NCBI GenBank assembly: GCA_964635545.1
Contig: CAZWOA010000042.1
Location: 1 to 26,789, forward strand
Reading direction: 5' to 3'
Length of the DNA stretch: 26,789 nucleotides
DNA from: JAGPIS01 sp964635545
GTDB taxonomy: Bacteria > Bacteroidota > Bacteroidia > Bacteroidales > Marinilabiliaceae
Shown: positions 21,613-26,789 of the stretch, in pieces
How the letters are laid out: every line of letters starts with the position of its first letter
Numbering within the stretch: the stretch's first letter is position 1
Notes under the pieces: model-generated
The model's database searches: none
The model's input: only the letters and a program-made list of their open reading frames with translations
What the model was told of the DNA's origin: nothing
Translations under genes and position numbers: made by a program

Positions 21613-23913
21613 TCAGAAAGGATACCCGATAGCAAAGTTAAAAGTCATGTCGTTCCATTTTAATGGTTTATTCCCCAGCACCCATCGCTGTCCTTCAGGC
21701 ATAGATGGGTCGTGTGCCTTTATTCCCATATCAATTCGGAAAATGAAGTAGTTGAAGTCTAGCCTAGTTCCTGCGCCCACACCAAGGGCTATCTGTTTGT
21801 GGAATTTATCTATTTTAAATAATCCACCCTCTTCACTGTTTCCCTCTTTTAGTGCCCAAATATTTCCGGCATCGGCAAACAATGCGCCTTCGAGAAGCCA
21901 GAAGAGTTTGAACCTATATTCGGCGTTAGCTTCGAGTCTCATCTCCGATGTTTGGTTGTGGTAGCGTAGGTTGTTTCCTTTGCTCGATCCAGGACCTAAG
22001 CCTCTCACAGGCCAAGCCCTTATGCTATTTGCTCCTCCCACAAAGTAACTCTTCTCGAACGGTAGTACGCTAAGGTTACCATATGGAACCCCTGCGCCAG
22101 CAAAAAAGCGGTAGGCAAAACTATTGGCCCTGTTGATATAAACATGGTAACGAAGGTCGATATCTGACTTAATATATTGCGCATATCTAATATTCATTAT
22201 GTCGCGGTAATCTTTTTCATTTTTCGATTTTACCATGCTCATAATGCTGTTGAGTAGGTTACCGGCCGACTCTACATTTATTTTAATATACCAGAAGTTT
22301 TGGTTCTTTTTAAGATTTTGTTGGTTGTAAATATAGGAGTAGTTAGAGTTGAGGATAAGGTGATCCTCATAGCTATATTTCAGAAATGTATTTGCAATAT
22401 AATCCTTAAACTCAGGGCTTATTTTTGGAATATTTACCAGATTGAAATCTATGGGGGTAACCGAATGCCACACTTGGCGCGATGATTTCCAGTTATAGGA
22501 TAGCCTTGAGGATGCCACAGTACGGGTGAAATCCGGCCGCCGCTGGTAGTCATAGGCTATTGCAATATTGGTGTTGGGATTGTATCTCTTTCGGAACCCT
22601 TCTACCTTAAATGGTATGAGGAACTTAGGAAATGTGAGCGACGTCTCAATAGATGTTTCTAGGGTGTTGAACCTCTCTTTTCCATCTCGAGCAAACTGGT
22701 TTTGGGTAGCCAACCGGTAGCGTACCTGAAACATTTCGGCACCTTTAAGCAGGTTGTTGTGTTGATATTTTATAGAGCCGGCCGCACCAAGGTTGCCCGA
22801 TGAGTTGGTGCCCTCAATATCGAGTGCATATGATTGTTGTGTTGATTGTGCAAGTTGTATGTAGCAGTGTAGTAGTGTGTTGCCGCTATCGTCCGTTTCG
22901 TTGGGGATCTCTTTAAATCGTATGTTTACAAACCTAAAGAGGTTGAGCGAACTCAACAGTACGTGTGTGCGTTCAACTTTATTAACATCATATATTGAGC
23001 CGGGGGTTATTTCACATGAATTAAGCAATACTTCAGGCTTGAATTTGGGGCTTTGCCTGTAAAGGATATAGTGATTATTGTAACTCAATGTGTCATAAGT
23101 TTGTTGCCCATGGTCGGCTACCGCCTGTTGAGGGTTGAAATCGAGTATGAAGTATATGTCTTTAACCTTTGCTTTTCTATGGTTTTCAATAATTGATTTT
23201 CCTTTGGCATCAATTTGTCGCGGATTAATTAATATAAGGCTGTCATTTATTTTATATTGATTTCTGATGCTATCGGCAATATAATAGATATACTCTTTAG
23301 AGAAGTTAAAATATCCATTTTGGTGAAGCATATGGGTAATTCTCTCTCGTTCCTGGTCGTGAGTTTCTGAATTGAAGGGTCTTCCGGGTTTTAGAAGTGT
23401 ATTAATAGTATCGGCCATCACCAAAGGACGGATATTTTCATCTTCAATGGAGTGAACTAACTTGTTTATTCTATACAATCGGTTGGGTACGAGTTGATAT
23501 ACAACTTTTACTTTTTTCTTTCCGGTAATTATTGCCGTGTCTTTAACTTCAGCATTAAAGTGGCCTTTGTTTTGAAGAAACAGTTTTAGTTGTTCGCTAG
23601 TGCGTTTTTGCAGCAGTGAGTCATATATCACTGGAGGTTCGCCAATTTTACGTAGCCATCTGTTAAAACCCTTTTCGGCATCACGCCCCGACAGGTTATA
23701 TAGGTTTAGGTTAAGTCGCCAAAAGCCCAAAATAGTTACGTTCTCCTTCTGACGTATGTAGCCATTTACTTCATTTGGGTTATGATTACTTGATGGAGAC
23801 ACTACTTTTACTTTATTGAGAAGATACTGGTTATCCTCCACATATTTTGTAGAGCGACAGCTTGTTGCTACCAACAATATAGCCCAAAGGAGTAAAAGTA
23901 TATTTCGAGTCAC
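21613..23913 (-). CDS. TamL-type outer-membrane lipoprotein (BamA/TamA superfamily, Omp85)
   Basis: 766 residues. A lipoprotein signal (MTRNILLLLWAILLVATSC) places C19 as the lipid anchor, unlike classical TamA or BamA but as in the Bacteroidetes TamL lineage. Residues about 25-330 are POTRA-like modules (for example QKRTSEQLKLFLQNKGHFNAEV and ERERITHMLHQNGYFNF, both with the helix-NGYF/KGHF-strand signature). The rest is a 16-strand barrel (Bac_surface_Ag) with the Omp85 loop motif GGANSIRAWPVRGLGPGS, equivalent to the VRGF/Y loop, and a terminal strand NFAIGYPF ending in F. The role is insertion or export of outer-membrane proteins; the usual partner TamB is not in the window. It is divergent from the RNA methyltransferase at 24037, with 123 bases between starts. 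Confidence 0.9.
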   Translation of the reverse strand: MTRNILLLLWAILLVATSCRSTKYVEDNQYLLNKVKVVSPSSNHNPNEVNGYIRQKENVTILGFWRLNLNLYNLSGRDAEKGFNRWLRKIGEPPVIYDSLLQKRTSEQLKLFLQNKGHFNAEVKDTAIITGKKKVKVVYQLVPNRLYRINKLVHSIEDENIRPLVMADTINTLLKPGRPFNSETHDQERERITHMLHQNGYFNFSKEYIYYIADSIRNQYKINDSLILINPRQIDAKGKSIIENHRKAKVKDIYFILDFNPQQAVADHGQQTYDTLSYNNHYILYRQSPKFKPEVLLNSCEITPGSIYDVNKVERTHVLLSSLNLFRFVNIRFKEIPNETDDSGNTLLHCYIQLAQSTQQSYALDIEGTNSSGNLGAAGSIKYQHNNLLKGAEMFQVRYRLATQNQFARDGKERFNTLETSIETSLTFPKFLIPFKVEGFRKRYNPNTNIAIAYDYQRRPDFTRTVASSRLSYNWKSSRQVWHSVTPIDFNLVNIPKISPEFKDYIANTFLKYSYEDHLILNSNYSYIYNQQNLKKNQNFWYIKINVESAGNLLNSIMSMVKSKNEKDYRDIMNIRYAQYIKSDIDLRYHVYINRANSFAYRFFAGAGVPYGNLSVLPFEKSYFVGGANSIRAWPVRGLGPGSSKGNNLRYHNQTSEMRLEANAEYRFKLFWLLEGALFADAGNIWALKEGNSEEGGLFKIDKFHKQIALGVGAGTRLDFNYFIFRIDMGIKAHDPSMPEGQRWVLGNKPLKWNDMTFNFAIGYPF

Positions 23914-24006
23914 GTCAATTATCCACTATTTATGTAATAAACACAATAAAAAAATCTAATAGTGCTTATTTTCGTTATAAAGATATTTATTTTGAATGAT
24001 ATGGTA

Positions 24007-24014
24007 TAATTTTG
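24007..24014 (+). promoter_or_regulatory. Candidate -7 element of the RNA methyltransferase gene
   Basis: TAATTTTG fits TAnnTTTG exactly, 22 bases before the ATG. The -33 part is not clear. Confidence 0.42.
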
Positions 24015-24036
24015 TAGTTCAAATTGTGTAATTATC

Positions 24037-24813
24037 ATGTTGAGTATAAATAAAAAGCGATTAATTGTATCGTTAAGCCGTAAAAAACAACGACAAATCA
24101 ATAAGTTGTTTATTGCAGAAGGGCAGAAGCTTGTTCGCGACCTTGTGGAAGGTAGTGTGAAACCATCTTTTGCTGTTGTGGTAGAAGATATGGTTGATAG
24201 TGAGTTTTTTGATTTCCTTGCCGCTCATTGTGAGATAATTACATGCAGTGTTGCCGACATGAAAGATATTTCGCAGCTCACAACTCCGTCGTCGGTACTT
24301 GGCGTTTTTCATATTTCAGAATCGGAATCGGCAATTTTTACTATTCCTTCTGATCTTATTCTTATGCTTGACGGTATTCAAGATCCGGGTAATATGGGGA
24401 CTATCGTTAGGATTGCCGATTGGTTTGGTATTCATAATATTATTTGTTCCGATAGTTGTGTTGACCTGTATAATGCTAAAGTGGTGCAGTCAACCATGGG
24501 CGCACTAGCCAGAGTGAGCGTGGTGGAGTGCGACTTGGTGAAATATCTTACCATGAACAGGGATAAATGGAAGTTGCCGGTTTATGGTACTTTTCTTGAA
24601 GGTGAAAGTATTTATAATGAGCGTCTTAGTAGTCAGGGTGTCATTGTTATGGGCAGTGAAGGTAAGGGCATCAGTGGCGATGTGGCTGCTTTTGTTACTC
24701 ACAAATTGCTTATTCCAAGTTTCCCAACTGGCGGAAGCACCTCCGAATCGCTTAATGTATCTACGGCCACTGCTATTGTGTGCAGCGAGTTTCGACGTAG
24801 AACATATTCGTGA
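24037..24813 (+). CDS. SpoU/TrmH-family RNA 2'-O-methyltransferase
   Basis: 258 residues, cytosolic. It transfers a methyl group from S-adenosylmethionine to a ribose in rRNA or tRNA. The N-terminal substrate-binding domain starts KKQRQINKLFIAEGQKLVRDLVEG (17-39 approximately) and runs to about 95. The SPOUT methyltransferase domain has motif 1 DPGNMGTIVR (116-125, N119 and R125), motif 2 VIVMGSEGKGIS (202-213) and motif 3 with the knot loop IPSFPTGGSTSESLNVSTATAI (E237, N240 critical). The layout is like RlmB/TrmH; which RNA position is modified cannot be told. It begins divergently to the TamL-type gene. S-adenosylhomocysteine made here is recycled by AhcY (16357), a general link only. Confidence 0.94.
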   Translation: MLSINKKRLIVSLSRKKQRQINKLFIAEGQKLVRDLVEGSVKPSFAVVVEDMVDSEFFDFLAAHCEIITCSVADMKDISQLTTPSSVLGVFHISESESAIFTIPSDLILMLDGIQDPGNMGTIVRIADWFGIHNIICSDSCVDLYNAKVVQSTMGALARVSVVECDLVKYLTMNRDKWKLPVYGTFLEGESIYNERLSSQGVIVMGSEGKGISGDVAAFVTHKLLIPSFPTGGSTSESLNVSTATAIVCSEFRRRTYS

Positions 24814-24932
24814 ATTAAGGGTAAATGCTTGATTTTTAGCTGTAATTGTGCTAAATTGTATCTTAATATGAGTATTGAAGATGCATAATCCGATGTTTCA
24901 TTAATGAGTTATATTAACAAAAAGCATGAGCT

Positions 24933-25100
24933 ATGTGGCAACGAATCAGATTACAATTATTTCTGTTTCTTTCAGTAAGCCTACTTCTGGTTTTTACAAA
25001 GGGTAACGAAGAACTTTATAGAGTTAATATGATGTTTTTCACTGTTTTCCTGGGATGGCTTATCATGAGGGTCTTTAACCTGAAACGATTGGACGAGTAG
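24933..25100 (+). CDS. Small two-helix membrane protein, 55 residues, unknown
   Basis: ATG 24933 to TAG 25100 encodes 55 residues: a basic N-terminus (MWQRIRLQ), a hydrophobic helix (about 9-22), a short polar turn KGNEELYRVN (23-32), a second helix (about 33-48) and a basic/acidic tail (NLKRLDE). This forms a hairpin with both ends probably cytosolic. It lies 119 bases after the RNA methyltransferase in the same direction, with no terminator between, so it could be cotranscribed. Its coding sequence ends before the duplicated 55 bases at 25119. I recognise no family. The even amphipathic layout and positively charged flanks favour a real gene. Confidence 0.55.
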   Translation: MWQRIRLQLFLFLSVSLLLVFTKGNEELYRVNMMFFTVFLGWLIMRVFNLKRLDE

Positions 25101-25118
25101 GATATATTTCTTACTTCA

Positions 25119-25328
25119 TTTCAGATTAAAGAACCAGTTTTGCTGCTTTTTCGGCACAACGCTCGCCATCTATNNNNNNNNNNNNNNNNNNNNNNNNNNN
25201 NNNNNNNNNNNNNNNNNNNNNNNNNNNNNNNNNNNNNNNNNNNNNNNNNNNNNNNNNNNNNNNNNNNNNNNNNTTTCAGATTAAAGAACCAGTTTTGCTG
25301 CTTTTTCGGCACAACGCTCGCCATCTAT
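25119..25328. repeat. Second exact 55-base duplication flanking an N run (assembly overlap)
   Basis: Positions 25119-25173 and 25274-25328 are identical over 55 bases, directly adjoining a 100-N run (25174-25273). The same length as at 3583-3792 shows that both joins come from the same assembly k-mer. The copy at 25274 contains the true end of the FAD protein gene. Confidence 0.92.
25174..25273. other. 100-N scaffold gap, probably no missing sequence
   Basis: Fixed-length spacer between overlapping contigs; see the flanking duplication. Confidence 0.95.
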
Positions 25329-26789
25329 GGCCGACGATGCTATTCCGCCTGCATATCCTGCCCCTTCGCCACAAGGGTAAAGCCCCGATATGGTTACATG
25401 TTCCAGTGTGTCGCGGTCGCGTGGTATGCGTATTGGCGATGAAGTGCGGCTTTCAACTCCCAGTACCACAGCATCATTGGTTATAAAACCACGTGCCTGA
25501 CGGCCAAACTGCTCAAATCCTTTGCGAAGTCGTTGCCCTATTGCATCGGGCAGCCAGAAGTGCATAGGCGATGATACTACACCCGGCACATACGACACGT
25601 CCGGCAGGTCGAACGAGAGTCTTCCTTTTACAAAATCAGCCAGACCCTGCGCTGGAGCTATCACATCTTTGCCACCATTTATAAATGCCAGTCTCTCAAG
25701 TTCTTGCTGGTAGTTGAGTACTCCCAATACTCCTTGGTTCTTATATTCACCGATATCTTCCGGCCTTATTTCAACCACAATGCCTGAGTTGGCATAGGGC
25801 GAATTACGCTTTCCGGGCGACATGCCGTTAACCACCATCTCGTTTTCGGCCGTCATGGCTGGAACAATAAAGCCTCCAGGACACATGCAGAATGAATAGA
25901 CTCCACGTCCTTCAACCTGCGCCGATAAGCTGTAACTTGCTGCCGGCAGATAATCGCCACGGCCTTCGGATGAGTGGTATTGTATCTGGTCGATTAGCTC
26001 CTGCGGATGCTCCACACGAACTCCCATTGCCCATGTTTTTTGTTCGATGGTTATATTTTTTTCATGCAGTAGTCTGTATATGTCGCGTGCCGAGTGTCCG
26101 GTGGCAAGAATAACTGCTTGAGCCTCAATGGTATCGCCAGGTGTTGTTGTAACTCCTGTTATTTTATTATCCTTAATAATCAGATTATCAACTCGTGTGT
26201 TGAACTTCACCACGCCGCCTGCCTCAATAATTGTCTCTCGCATTGACTTAATTACTGCAGGTAATTTATCGGTTCCGATGTGTGGGTGAGTATCTATAAG
26301 TATTTCAGACTTGGCACCATGCTGCACGAAAACTTCAAGTATTTTTCTGAAATCGCCCCTTTTTGTACTTCTGGTGTATAATTTCCCATCAGAATAGGTT
26401 CCGGCACCACCTTCGCCAAAGGCATAGTTTGATTCGGTGTCGAGACCTAAGTTACGGTTGAGTGTTGCCAGGTCTTTTTTACGTGAGCTAACATCCTTGC
26501 CGCGCTCAAGAATAATGGGTTTCACTCCAAGTTCTATGAGTTTTAGTGCAGCGAAAAGTCCGGCCGGTCCAGCACCTACCACAATAACTTCGGGAGCGTT
26601 GGATACATTTTTATATTCAATTTTCGCAATCTCTTGCGATGGCGGAGTTTCGCCTATCCACACATCTACCTGAACTTGTATTATAACTTGTTTTTTGCGG
26701 GCATCTATAGAGCGACGAGTGATGAAAGCGGCTGTAATGTCGCTTTGTTTTATGTTTAACTCTCTAGCAATTAGTGGCTTGTAGTATTT
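25281..26789 (-). CDS. FAD-dependent dehydrogenase, COG2509-like (5' end outside window)
   Basis: The minus-strand frame is open to the window end: 502 residues plus the stop at 25283-25281. A GTG at 26663 is inside the gene, since residues further upstream (for example LIARELNIKQSDITAAFITRRSIDARKKQ) match the N-terminal domain of the family. The FAD-binding motif VIVVGAGPAGLFAALKL lies at about residues 68-84 of the visible chain, followed by ILERGKDVSSRKKD, then FGEGGAGTYSDGKLYTR, a hallmark of COG2509 proteins, and VILATGHSARD. Near the C-terminus GLYPCGEGAGYAGGIASSAIDG forms the second FAD contact. The family consists of uncharacterised cytosolic flavin oxidoreductases. The end at KAAKLVL is unaffected by the assembly gap at 25174. 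Confidence 0.92.
   Translation of the reverse strand, partial: KYYKPLIARELNIKQSDITAAFITRRSIDARKKQVIIQVQVDVWIGETPPSQEIAKIEYKNVSNAPEVIVVGAGPAGLFAALKLIELGVKPIILERGKDVSSRKKDLATLNRNLGLDTESNYAFGEGGAGTYSDGKLYTRSTKRGDFRKILEVFVQHGAKSEILIDTHPHIGTDKLPAVIKSMRETIIEAGGVVKFNTRVDNLIIKDNKITGVTTTPGDTIEAQAVILATGHSARDIYRLLHEKNITIEQKTWAMGVRVEHPQELIDQIQYHSSEGRGDYLPAASYSLSAQVEGRGVYSFCMCPGGFIVPAMTAENEMVVNGMSPGKRNSPYANSGIVVEIRPEDIGEYKNQGVLGVLNYQQELERLAFINGGKDVIAPAQGLADFVKGRLSFDLPDVSYVPGVVSSPMHFWLPDAIGQRLRKGFEQFGRQARGFITNDAVVLGVESRTSSPIRIPRDRDTLEHVTISGLYPCGEGAGYAGGIASSAIDGERCAEKAAKLVL

Noticed and set aside
21444..21635. Possible tRNA or small gene near the 21540 hairpin
   Set aside because: A GGTT-ATTC-AACC shape recalls a T arm, but no acceptor, anticodon or D arm can be folded, and the minus-strand frame has no signature.
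1..26789. Mobile element, CRISPR array, rRNA or prophage
   Set aside because: No transposase, integrase, regular repeat-spacer structure or rRNA-like sequence was seen on either strand.

Overview
The window looks like a chromosomal piece of a member of the Bacteroidetes (Bacteroidota), probably near Bacteroidales/Marinilabiliales. The reasons are promoters of the -33 TTG / -7 TAnnTTTG type in front of many genes, almost no Shine-Dalgarno sequences, a TamA-like outer-membrane lipoprotein (TamL type), tiny Cys-anchored lipoproteins and an AT-rich sequence. Two 100-N runs, each flanked by an exact 55-base duplication, mark it as a scaffolded short-read assembly whose contigs actually overlap.

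Layout: gapA (partial, minus) and a 42-residue lipoprotein (minus) lie opposite a three-gene operon of membrane histidine kinase, NarL-type response regulator and urea transporter. A truncated nucleotidyltransferase remnant follows. Next is a tightly coupled five-gene operon (4168-9045) for a heterodisulfide-reductase-like, quinone-linked iron-sulfur flavoprotein complex: HdrC-like, HdrB-like, short HdrA-like FAD protein, separate 8-Cys ferredoxin, and a 614-residue fusion of cytochrome-b-like membrane domain, dicluster ferredoxin and two CCG domains (HdrE/HdrD or DsrM/DsrK type). A putative beta-barrel protein, a SulP anion transporter and a metallo-beta-lactamase-fold hydrolase come after it.

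The middle carries dps and oxyR back to back, sharing an intergenic region with a strikingly good OxyR operator. Then come ribF, a YgjV-like membrane protein with a possible acetyltransferase-like tail, ahcY, an acidic protein of unknown role, a small exported coiled-coil protein, a tandem universal-stress protein and fbaA. The right end has the TamL-type outer-membrane protein, a SpoU-family RNA methyltransferase, a 55-residue two-helix membrane protein and a COG2509-type FAD protein that runs off the end.

How they work together: gapA, fbaA, ahcY and ribF are core metabolism. The Hdr-like complex, SulP and the urea transporter are respiratory or transport functions. dps/oxyR form a compact peroxide-response unit. 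The most unusual item is the Hdr-like complex, whose electron donor and acceptor cannot be read from the sequence. No mobile element, CRISPR array, rRNA or tRNA was recognised.
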